Source of the DNA: an uncultured Clostridia bacterium
GTDB lineage: Bacteria > Bacillota > Clostridia > Christensenellales > Borkfalkiaceae
Direction of reading: 5' to 3'
Length of the DNA stretch: 64,000 nucleotides
NCBI GenBank assembly: GCA_944330115.1
Contig: CALVIN010000002.1
Coordinates: 186,001 to 250,000, forward strand
The notes under the pieces are model-generated. The model worked only from the letters and a program-made list of their open reading frames with translations. It was not told the origin of the DNA and searched no databases. Below are positions 1-6,851 of this stretch, piece by piece. How positions within the stretch are numbered: the stretch's first letter is position 1; every line of letters begins with the position of its first letter. Both the position numbers and the translations under genes were made by a program.

Positions 1-402
1 CGCCGCCCGGAAATTTCGCAGCTCGCCTCCAAAGTTTCGGCATACGGCTTCGTAAGGCGCAAGATGGTGGAGATGCAGCGCAGGATAGCGGCCACCATGT
101 CGTGCGTTATGGACGGGCGCGACATAGGCACCAACGTGCTGCCCAACGCCGAGCACAAGTTCTATGTCACCGCCTCCGTAGAGGTGCGCGCAAAGCGCCG
201 CTACGACGAGGACAGAGCAAAGGGATACAACGTTTCGTATAACGACATCATAAGAGAGATACGCGAGCGCGACAAGCGCGACAGCGAGAGAGAGATAGCC
301 CCCTTGAAGTGCGCCGACGACGCCGTGATAGTCGATACCTCTTCGATGACTCCCGAAGAGGCGGTCGAGTTCATAAAGAGCAAGATACAGGAAAAAATCT
401 GA
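1..402 (+). CDS. cmk: Cytidylate kinase, C-terminal part (cut by window start)
   Basis: Cytidylate kinase phosphorylates CMP and dCMP with ATP in cytosolic pyrimidine nucleotide metabolism. The window opens inside the gene: the first frame reads RRPEISQLASKVSAYGFVRR before the internal Met at base 64, and this matches the middle of the family, so base 64 is not the start. VMDGRDIGT (bases 106-132) is the bacterial Cmk signature, followed by the AKRRYDEDRAKG segment and a normal C-terminus. The TGA stop shares bases with the ATG of plsC, so the two are translationally coupled. The order cmk-plsC-ispH-rpsA is the usual clostridial arrangement. Only the missing N-terminus limits the call. Confidence 0.94.
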   Translation, partial: RRPEISQLASKVSAYGFVRRKMVEMQRRIAATMSCVMDGRDIGTNVLPNAEHKFYVTASVEVRAKRRYDEDRAKGYNVSYNDIIREIRERDKRDSEREIAPLKCADDAVIVDTSSMTPEEAVEFIKSKIQEKI

Positions 403-1145
403 TGGAAAATAGTAATTCTCAAACGGAAAGCGGCAAAAAGGCCGCTGACAAGGCGGCACTCAAAGAGCAGAAGAGGCAGCGCCGCGCCGACAGGGCGTAT
501 GTGCGCTGGTTTGCCTTTCTGCGCTTCGTTGCAAAGGTGATAAAAATATTCTTGCCATACGAAAGGCACGACGCCGTGAAGAAGTATGACGACAGGCCGT
601 ATGTGTTGCTGTGCAACCACTTCAGGATGATTGACGTCGCCTACCCGTGTTCGGCGATGAAAAAGCCCGTGCACTTTATGGCTAAAAGGGAGCTGTGGGA
701 AAACGGCTTTCTGCGCTGGTTCTGCAACAAGTGCAGGTGCATACCCGTCAGCCGCGACGGCTCGGGCACGGACGTAAAGGCTATAATGCAGGCAATGAAA
801 TACCTTAAAAACGGCGAAAATATAATGATCTACCCCGAGGGCACGCGCAATAAAGACAACGTCGACATGCTTCCCTTCAAGGGCGGCTTTGCCGCGATAG
901 CCATAAAGACGCGCACGCCCATAATTCCCATAGTGCAGTCAAACGCTCCCCGGCTCTTCAAAAAGGCGCACGTATTTTACGGCGCCCCCATCGAGTTCCC
1001 CGAGTATTACGGCAAAAAGCTCACCGAGGAGGAGATCGCCGACTGCGAAAAGAGGATAAGGGACATCATGGTAAAGACGAGGACCGACTTTTTGCAGGCC
1101 GAAGAGGCCAAAAAGGCGGCAAAACGGGCAAAAAAGAGCAGGTAA
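402..1145 (+). CDS. plsC: 1-acyl-sn-glycerol-3-phosphate acyltransferase (PlsC family)
   Basis: A 247-residue lysophosphatidic acid acyltransferase, which adds the second acyl chain in phospholipid synthesis at the inner face of the membrane. The catalytic NHxxxxD motif is seen as NHFRMID (His73, Asp78), and the glycerol-phosphate binding motif as YPEGTR near residue 144. The first 35 residues and the last 15 are very rich in Lys, Arg and Ala, suggesting peripheral membrane contact. The start at 402 is chosen because the ATG overlaps the cmk stop and an upstream in-frame start would read through the end of cmk. The spacing of 24 bases to ispH-rpsA indicates one operon. Confidence 0.93.
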   Translation: MENSNSQTESGKKAADKAALKEQKRQRRADRAYVRWFAFLRFVAKVIKIFLPYERHDAVKKYDDRPYVLLCNHFRMIDVAYPCSAMKKPVHFMAKRELWENGFLRWFCNKCRCIPVSRDGSGTDVKAIMQAMKYLKNGENIMIYPEGTRNKDNVDMLPFKGGFAAIAIKTRTPIIPIVQSNAPRLFKKAHVFYGAPIEFPEYYGKKLTEEEIADCEKRIRDIMVKTRTDFLQAEEAKKAAKRAKKSR

Positions 1146-1169
1146 AACGGCAAAAGGTATAGCGGGTAA

Positions 1170-3398
1170 ATGAACGTCATTCTGGCAAAAAACAGCGGCT
1201 TTTGCCGCGGAGTGCGCCGCGCCGTCGACACGGCAATGAACGCCGGCGAGAACACCTATGTGCTTGGCGAGATAATACACAACAGCGACGTTATAGAGAG
1301 CATAAAAAGGCGGGGAGTGAGGTCGGTCGACAGCCTTTCGGAGGTGCCCGACGGCGCGACCGTCATATTCCGTTCGCACGGCGTGCCCGAAAGTTACTAC
1401 GGAGAGTGCGCGCGGCGGGGCATAGAGATACTCGACTGCACCTGCGAGTTTGTGAGAAGAACGCAGAAGATAGTCAGCGAGCAGTATTCGGCCGGCAAGG
1501 CGATAGTTATAATCGGCGAGCCCACCCACCCCGAAGTGATGGGGTTGCAGGGCTGGTGCGGCAACTCGGCGTATGTGATAAATTCCGAAAGTTCGCCCCT
1601 GCCCGACCTCGAGGGAAAGGACGTCTGCGTGGTGAGCCAAACGACCTTTTCGGTTGAAAAATTTGAAAAAATAATAGAAAATATAAAAAATCAACGTGAA
1701 AAAACAGTTGCCGTTTTTAAAACTATTTGTTATACTACTATAGGACGTCAATCAGAGGCGGAGCGCATTGCCGAAAAGTGCGACGCCGTGCTTGTGATAG
1801 GCGGCCTCAACAGCAGCAACACCAATAAGCTGTTCGAGGTAGCCTCCAAAAAGTGCGCGCACGTGTTCAGGCTGGCCAACGCCGAAGATTTCGACTATTC
1901 CAAACTAAAAAATTTTTTAAATGTAGGTATCGTTTCAGGGGCATCAACCCCGGATGCCCAAACCCGGGAGGTTCTTTTAAAGATGGAAGAAGTTAGCACA
2001 GAAGTTAAGGCAACGGAAGCTGCCGAAGAAGAAAAAGTCGTATCCGAAGCGGCTGAAGAAGTTAAGGCTACCGAGGAAGTAGCCGTTGAAGCACCCGCTG
2101 AAGAGGCTGTTTCCGAAGAGGTAAAACCCGTGGAGGAAGTAAAGGCCGAAGAGCCCGCAAACCCCATGGACGCCGTAGTTGCCAAGATCGACAGCGAGTC
2201 GAAGTTCAAGAAGGGGCAGATAGTAAAGGCCACCATATCCGAAGCTACGGATGAGGGCATAAAGATTTTGCTTCCCTTCTCCAAGTCGGAGATAATGCTT
2301 CCCAAGGAGGAGCTCGACTGCGAAGTATACAATGCTGCCGATTACGCAGGCAAAGTAGGCGAACAGATAGATCTGCTCGTCGTTGAACTTCGCCCCTCTT
2401 TAAAGCTCTCCCAGAAGATGATAAAGCTCCTTCAGGAAGAGGAGGCACTCAGCGCAGAGATAGCCGCAGGCAAAGAGTTCTCTATCACCTGCACCGGCTA
2501 CAATAAGGGCGGCCTTGTAGGCAACATGGGCACCTATCAGGTATTCGTTCCCGCAAAGGAGATCCGTCCCGGCTATGTTAAGGACCTCTCCAAGTACGAG
2601 GGCAAGACCTTGAGGCTCCGCGCGCTCGAGATAAAGAAAGACAGCAGAAGAAAGGAAATAATCGCTTCCCAGCGCGTTATCCTTCAGGAAGAGAAGGACG
2701 CACGCGAGGCCGCAAAGGCTGCCAAGGAAGAGGCTTTCTTCTCTTCGATAAATGTAGGCGACATAGTTGAAGGCAAGGTAGAGAGAGTAAGAGATTTCGG
2801 TGCATTCGTATCGGTAAACGGTTTCGACTGCCTCGCACACATCTCCGACCTTTCCTGGACGGGTATCAAGAACGTTACCGACGTGCTTGAGATCGGCAAG
2901 ACCTACAAGTTCCTCGTATTGAAGGTAGACAAGGAAAACAAGAAGGTATCCATCGGCTACAAGCAGCTCCAGCCCCAGCCTTGGGATCTCGCTGCAGAGA
3001 AGTATGCCGTAGGCGATATCGTTCACGGCAAGGTAGTAAGGCTCGTTGACTTCGGCGCATTCGTCGAGGTTGAAAAGGGCATCGACGGCCTTGTTCATAT
3101 ATCCCAGATCAGCAACGAGAGGATTGAGTCCGCCGCAAGCGTGCTTCACGTAGGCGAGGAGGTAGACGCCAAGATAGTTGCTCTCGATCCCGCAGGCAAG
3201 AAGATGAACCTCTCCATAAAGGCTCTTCTTCCCGAAGCAGAGCGCAAGCCCCGCGCACCCCGCGAGGACGGCGAGGAGAGGCCTGCAAGGCGCAGGGCTC
3301 CCAGAAAGGACGACGGCGAAATGAGCAGCTGGAGCGAGGGCGCTTCCGTTTCCACTTCGCTTGCAGACATCCTTGCAAATGCCGAAAAGAACAAGTAA
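1170..3398 (+). CDS. ispH-rpsA: IspH-ribosomal protein S1 fusion
   Basis: A 742-residue fusion. Residues 1 to about 270 are 4-hydroxy-3-methylbut-2-enyl diphosphate reductase (last step of the MEP isoprenoid pathway) with the three iron-sulfur cysteines at C12 (SGFCRG), C92 (DCTCEF) and C187 (KTICYTT), the substrate histidines H37, H70 and H120, and a terminal SGASTPD motif. Residues about 272-335 form an acidic Glu/Ala/Val linker. The rest carries four S1 RNA-binding domains; the last two (from about 525 and 615) have the canonical GxVxxVxDFGAFV pattern. Such fusions are known in Clostridia. Codon use changes within the IspH part: bases about 1660-1760 and 1900-1990 are AT-rich against GC-rich flanks. 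A good terminator follows at 3420. Confidence 0.95.
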   Translation: MNVILAKNSGFCRGVRRAVDTAMNAGENTYVLGEIIHNSDVIESIKRRGVRSVDSLSEVPDGATVIFRSHGVPESYYGECARRGIEILDCTCEFVRRTQKIVSEQYSAGKAIVIIGEPTHPEVMGLQGWCGNSAYVINSESSPLPDLEGKDVCVVSQTTFSVEKFEKIIENIKNQREKTVAVFKTICYTTIGRQSEAERIAEKCDAVLVIGGLNSSNTNKLFEVASKKCAHVFRLANAEDFDYSKLKNFLNVGIVSGASTPDAQTREVLLKMEEVSTEVKATEAAEEEKVVSEAAEEVKATEEVAVEAPAEEAVSEEVKPVEEVKAEEPANPMDAVVAKIDSESKFKKGQIVKATISEATDEGIKILLPFSKSEIMLPKEELDCEVYNAADYAGKVGEQIDLLVVELRPSLKLSQKMIKLLQEEEALSAEIAAGKEFSITCTGYNKGGLVGNMGTYQVFVPAKEIRPGYVKDLSKYEGKTLRLRALEIKKDSRRKEIIASQRVILQEEKDAREAAKAAKEEAFFSSINVGDIVEGKVERVRDFGAFVSVNGFDCLAHISDLSWTGIKNVTDVLEIGKTYKFLVLKVDKENKKVSIGYKQLQPQPWDLAAEKYAVGDIVHGKVVRLVDFGAFVEVEKGIDGLVHISQISNERIESAASVLHVGEEVDAKIVALDPAGKKMNLSIKALLPEAERKPRAPREDGEERPARRRAPRKDDGEMSSWSEGASVSTSLADILANAEKNK
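1708..1736 (+). promoter_or_regulatory. Possible internal promoter in ispH-rpsA
   Basis: TTGCCG (1708-1713), a 17-base spacer and TATACT (1731-1736) lie inside the AT-rich stretch that encodes the third cysteine region of IspH. A promoter here could give a separate transcript for the S1 half. The evidence is only sequence match plus local AT enrichment. Confidence 0.3.
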
Positions 3399-3419
3399 TT
3401 TCAATATAAAGCTATAAAA

Positions 3420-3447
3420 GGCTCTGCCCGCGCGGCAGAGCCTTTTT
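3420..3447 (+). terminator. Intrinsic terminator after ispH-rpsA
   Basis: Arms GGCTCTGCC (3420-3428) and GGCAGAGCC (3434-3442) with a five-base loop are followed by TTTTT. It ends the cmk-plsC-ispH-rpsA unit. Confidence 0.92.
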
Positions 3448-3546
3448 GTGTATGTGTTTTCTGCGGCTGTCGGCCGAGGCGTGCGGCATGTAAAATTTTC
3501 GCTTGCAGATAATTTATGCCTGCGCGCGCAAAGCGCGTTAAAAGTG

Positions 3547-3575
3547 TTGACAACGACGTGCCGCAGGGCTATAAT
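3547..3575 (+). promoter_or_regulatory. Sigma-A promoter of copA
   Basis: TTGACA (3547-3552), 17 bases, TATAAT (3570-3575): both hexamers are perfect. It leaves a leader of about 70 bases before copA. No clear CsoR or CopY operator was recognised. Confidence 0.85.
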
Positions 3576-3653
3576 TAAATCATATAAAAAAAGTAGGAAT
3601 TAGTGCCGCGCGTCCGGTTTCTGCAGGGCGGGCGGCAAAAGTAGAGGTGCAGG

Positions 3654-6185
3654 GTGAAAAACACTTATGCCGTGACGGGCATGACCTGCTCGGCGTGTTC
3701 GTCGGGCATAGAGCGCGTCGTGGGAAAGATGGAGGGCGTGAGCTCGGTGGAAGTCAGCCTTATGGGCAAGTGCATGATAGTCGACTTCGACGAGTCCGCC
3801 GTATCCGAACAGCAGATATTCGACGCGGTGAAAGATCTCGGCTACGGGATATTCCGCGAGGGCGAACAGCCGCAGGGCAAGCAGGTGAGGCAGGATAAAA
3901 AGCTCTTTATAAGGTTTATCATCTCGCTGTGCATACTCGTGCCCCTGCTGTACGTCTCGATGGGGCACATGATAGGGTTGCCGATAGGCCTTTTGGATCC
4001 TTCGGTAAACCCGCAGTGGTTTGCCTTCTATCAGTGCATACTTACGGCGGCGATAATAGGCGTAAACTTCAAATTCTTCACAAGCGGCACCAGGGCGCTG
4101 TTCAAAAAGGTGCCCAACATGGATACGCTCGTGTCGCTCGGCGCGGGAGTTTCATTCATATATTCCTTCGTGCTGATGATACTCATCTTCATAGATCCCT
4201 CGTCGGAGACCGCGCACGAGTATGCCATGCACCTCTATTTTGAGTCTGCGGGTACCATACTCACGCTCGTCACCATGGGCAAGTGGCTGGAGGAAAAGTC
4301 CAAGCACCGCACTGGCAGCGAGATAGAAAAGCTGTTAAAGCTCGCCCCCGACAGGGTATTGAAGGAAGTAGACGGAAAGCAGGTGGAGGTGCCCGTATCC
4401 GAGGTCGCCGTGGGCGATATCCTCATAGTAAGGCAGGGCGAATATATCCCCGTCGACGGCGTAATAACCGAGGGAAGCACCTTCGTGGATAAGTCGGCCA
4501 TAACGGGCGAGAGCCTGCCCGTGGAAGTGACCGTGGGCGACATAGTGACTTCGGCGGCGCTCAACAAGAGCGGCGTTATCAAGATGCGCGCACAGAAGAT
4601 AGGCGCCGATACCACCCTTTCGAAGATAGTAAAGATGGTGCGCGAGGCGGGCGCCTCCAAGCCGCCCATACAGAAGTTTGCCGATAAGGTCGCGGGCATA
4701 TTCGTGCCGGTAGTTACGGCGATAGCGCTGCTCACATTTGCAATATGGCTGATGATAGACGGCGCGTTCGTGCCCGAGCACTGCGTGACGTATGCCATAA
4801 GCGTGCTCGTGGTGTCCTGCCCGTGCGCGCTCGGTCTGGCTACGCCCGTCGCCATAATGACTGCCACCGGCAAGGCGGCTTCGCTCGGCATACTGTATAA
4901 GGATGCAGAGAGCCTGCAAAAGGTGTGCGACGTAAACGCCGTATTGCTCGACAAGACGGCGACGCTCACCGAGGGCAAGCCGAGAGTGACAGATGTCATC
5001 ACATTCGGCGCAGACAGAGAGAGGGTGCTCTCGATAGCCTGCGGCATAGAAAAAAATTCCAACCACCCGCTCGCAAAGTGCATAGTCGACTATGTTCAGG
5101 AGGGCGCACAGACGCAGTCCTTTGAGTATATAGTAGGCAAGGGCGCCGTGGCGAGCGTAGACGGCACAAAATACTACCTCGGCAACGAAAAGTTAGTTGC
5201 CGGTTCTGGCATGACCAAGGAAGTAAGGCAGTCGGCGCTCGGCCTTTCAAAGCAGGGCAAGACGGTCATTTACCTTGCCGACGGCAGCCGCGTGCTTGCC
5301 CTCATTGCCGTTGCCGATACCTTAAAGGAGGGCAGCAAGGAGGCCGTGGCGCTGCTCAAAGACAGAAAGATGCGCGTCGCCATGCTTACGGGCGACGAAG
5401 AGAATACCGCCATGGCCATAGCCGAGAGCGTGGGCATCGACGACTTCATGTCGGAAGTAATGCCCGAAGATAAGCTGCGCGCAGTCACCAACCTGCAGCA
5501 GGTGGGCGGCAACGTTGCCATGATAGGCGACGGCATAAACGATTCGCCCGCACTGAAGCAGGCCGACGTGGGCATAGCCATAGGCAGCGGCACCGACGTC
5601 GCCATAGATTCGGCCGACGTAGTACTCGTCAGCGAGGACCTGCGCACGCTGGACGACATGTTCGAGCTCTCCAAGGCCACCGTGCGCAATATAAAGGAAA
5701 ACCTGTTCTGGGCGTTCATCTATAACGTAATAATGATACCCGTTGCGGCGGGCGTGTTTGCATGGGCAAACTTTACGTTCAATCCCATGATCGCCGCCTT
5801 ATGCATGTGCTTAAGCTCGCTGTTCGTCGTATTCAACGCGCTCAGGCTGCTCAGGTTCAAAAACAAGCGCACGCACAGGGGCGCCTGCAACGGCGCGTGC
5901 CCTGCCGGCGTTGCAACTGATAAAAAATCAGAAAAAAGTTCTGATAAAGATAGATCGGAGGACGGATATATGAAGACCATAGTAAACATCGAAGGTATGT
6001 GCTGCGAACACTGCGCAAGCCGCGTTGAAAAGGCTCTTTCCACGGTGCACGGCGTAGTCAGCGCCGACGTAAAGCTCAAAAAGAACCTTGCCGTTATGCG
6101 CTCGCGCGAGCCCCTCTCCGAAGAGGAGATAAAAAAGGCGGTAGAGGACGCAGGCTATAAGGTAACTTCTGTTGAGTGCAAATGA
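3654..6185 (+). CDS. copA: Copper-exporting P1B-type ATPase with N- and C-terminal metal-binding domains
   Basis: An 843-residue heavy-metal ATPase expected to export Cu(I). An N-terminal HMA domain carries GMTCSAC (C12, C15). The membrane CPC motif is at C389-P390-C391, the actuator TGES motif is present, and SNHPLAKC, MLTGDEENTA and GDGINDSP mark the nucleotide and hinge regions. The phosphorylation motif reads DKTAT (Asp433) where the family has DKTGT, an unusual Gly-to-Ala change. After the last helices, a hydrophilic linker leads to a second HMA domain (from residue 773; C784 and C787 in GMCCEHC) that resembles the chaperone CopZ. GTG is chosen as start because GAGGTG lies just upstream and the HMA domain begins at once. 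An ArsR regulator follows from its own promoter. Confidence 0.93.
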   Translation: MKNTYAVTGMTCSACSSGIERVVGKMEGVSSVEVSLMGKCMIVDFDESAVSEQQIFDAVKDLGYGIFREGEQPQGKQVRQDKKLFIRFIISLCILVPLLYVSMGHMIGLPIGLLDPSVNPQWFAFYQCILTAAIIGVNFKFFTSGTRALFKKVPNMDTLVSLGAGVSFIYSFVLMILIFIDPSSETAHEYAMHLYFESAGTILTLVTMGKWLEEKSKHRTGSEIEKLLKLAPDRVLKEVDGKQVEVPVSEVAVGDILIVRQGEYIPVDGVITEGSTFVDKSAITGESLPVEVTVGDIVTSAALNKSGVIKMRAQKIGADTTLSKIVKMVREAGASKPPIQKFADKVAGIFVPVVTAIALLTFAIWLMIDGAFVPEHCVTYAISVLVVSCPCALGLATPVAIMTATGKAASLGILYKDAESLQKVCDVNAVLLDKTATLTEGKPRVTDVITFGADRERVLSIACGIEKNSNHPLAKCIVDYVQEGAQTQSFEYIVGKGAVASVDGTKYYLGNEKLVAGSGMTKEVRQSALGLSKQGKTVIYLADGSRVLALIAVADTLKEGSKEAVALLKDRKMRVAMLTGDEENTAMAIAESVGIDDFMSEVMPEDKLRAVTNLQQVGGNVAMIGDGINDSPALKQADVGIAIGSGTDVAIDSADVVLVSEDLRTLDDMFELSKATVRNIKENLFWAFIYNVIMIPVAAGVFAWANFTFNPMIAALCMCLSSLFVVFNALRLLRFKNKRTHRGACNGACPAGVATDKKSEKSSDKDRSEDGYMKTIVNIEGMCCEHCASRVEKALSTVHGVVSADVKLKKNLAVMRSREPLSEEEIKKAVEDAGYKVTSVECK
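5957..5972 (+). promoter_or_regulatory. Internal ribosome-binding site and ATG inside copA
   Basis: GGAGG (5957-5961) stands 8 bases before an in-frame ATG (5970), which is codon 773 of copA and the exact beginning of the C-terminal HMA domain. Initiation here would release a 71-residue CopZ-like chaperone ending at 6185. This is inferred from spacing and domain boundary; it may instead be the remnant of a separate copZ gene fused to copA by loss of a stop. Confidence 0.55.
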
Positions 6186-6227
6186 CAAAGTTACATAATT
6201 TGTGACAGCATACGCCAATAATACATT

Positions 6228-6257
6228 TTGACATATCTGCATACGTAAAGTTATAAT
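6228..6257 (+). promoter_or_regulatory. Promoter of the arsR-type regulator
   Basis: TTGACA (6228-6233), 18 bases, TATAAT (6252-6257). Two copies of GCATACG (6208-6214 and 6239-6245), 31 bases apart, bracket the -35 element and could be operator half-sites for the regulator; that part is a guess. Confidence 0.78.
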
Positions 6258-6319
6258 TTAATCGAGGCAGGCGGACTTGTGCCCGTCTGCCCCGTATTCT
6301 TTATTTGCGGAGGCGCGAT

Positions 6320-6673
6320 ATGCAGGATGTTATACAGGAAGATACAATGCTGCTCGACAGGCGCACAAAAGAACTTATTAAGGAATACGTGCCTGAGGGG
6401 GATGTTCTGGACGGGATAGTCTGCTTCTTTTCGGTGTTTGCCGACAGCACCCGCGTGAGGATGCTCTCGGCGCTGGCCATCTCGGAGATGTGTGTGACCG
6501 ACCTCTCGCGCGTGCTCGGGATAAATCAGACCACCGTATCCCACCAGCTCAGGCTGCTCAAAAATCTGGGCATAGTAAAGAGCGAGCGCTACGGAAAGAT
6601 AATCTTTTACAGCCTCGTCAACGACACGGTGAACGACGTAATGTTGAAGGGCGTGGAGTTTTTGGGGCATTGA
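6320..6673 (+). CDS. ArsR/SmtB-family metal-responsive repressor
   Basis: A 117-residue winged-helix repressor. The core EMCVTDLSRVLGINQTTVSH contains the recognition helix and, just before it, the metalloregulator position EMCVTDL (ELCVCDL in ArsR/SmtB relatives). The second family Cys is Thr here, so the metal site may use other residues, and the metal cannot be assigned. The start at 6320 is chosen because GGAGG (6309-6313) lies six bases upstream. It sits directly after copA with its own strong promoter, so copper or another soft metal is a reasonable but unproven effector. Confidence 0.88.
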   Translation: MQDVIQEDTMLLDRRTKELIKEYVPEGDVLDGIVCFFSVFADSTRVRMLSALAISEMCVTDLSRVLGINQTTVSHQLRLLKNLGIVKSERYGKIIFYSLVNDTVNDVMLKGVEFLGH

Positions 6674-6680
6674 ATTTTAA

Positions 6681-6707
6681 GGCCGCGGAGAAGTTTTCTC
6701 CGCGGCC
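6681..6707. terminator. Perfect 12-bp hairpin after arsR
   Basis: GGCCGCGGAGAA (6681-6692), loop GTT, TTCTCCGCGGCC (6696-6707), flanked by TTTTAA before and TTAAAA after, so it is symmetrical and could stop transcription either way. Confidence 0.85.
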
Positions 6708-6793
6708 TTAAAATAAAAAACAATGCACGGGCGGCGCGCGCATATTGCGCGCAAATAAAGTGCGTTTTTTGCGCGTTTTTTGAGCGGTTAATA

Positions 6794-6823
6794 TTGCAAA
6801 AACGTGCGCATATGTGCTATAAT
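6794..6823 (+). promoter_or_regulatory. Promoter of uvrC
   Basis: TTGCAA (6794-6799), 18 bases, TATAAT (6818-6823). Its position rules out the ATG-like starts before 6830 for uvrC. Confidence 0.7.
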
Positions 6824-6851
6824 TGTTAAAGAGTTACAAGCTTGCGGATAT

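Noticed and set aside
3582..3653. A copper riboswitch or CsoR operator in the copA leader
   Set aside because: Some GC-rich pairing is visible, but no recognisable operator or known aptamer sequence.
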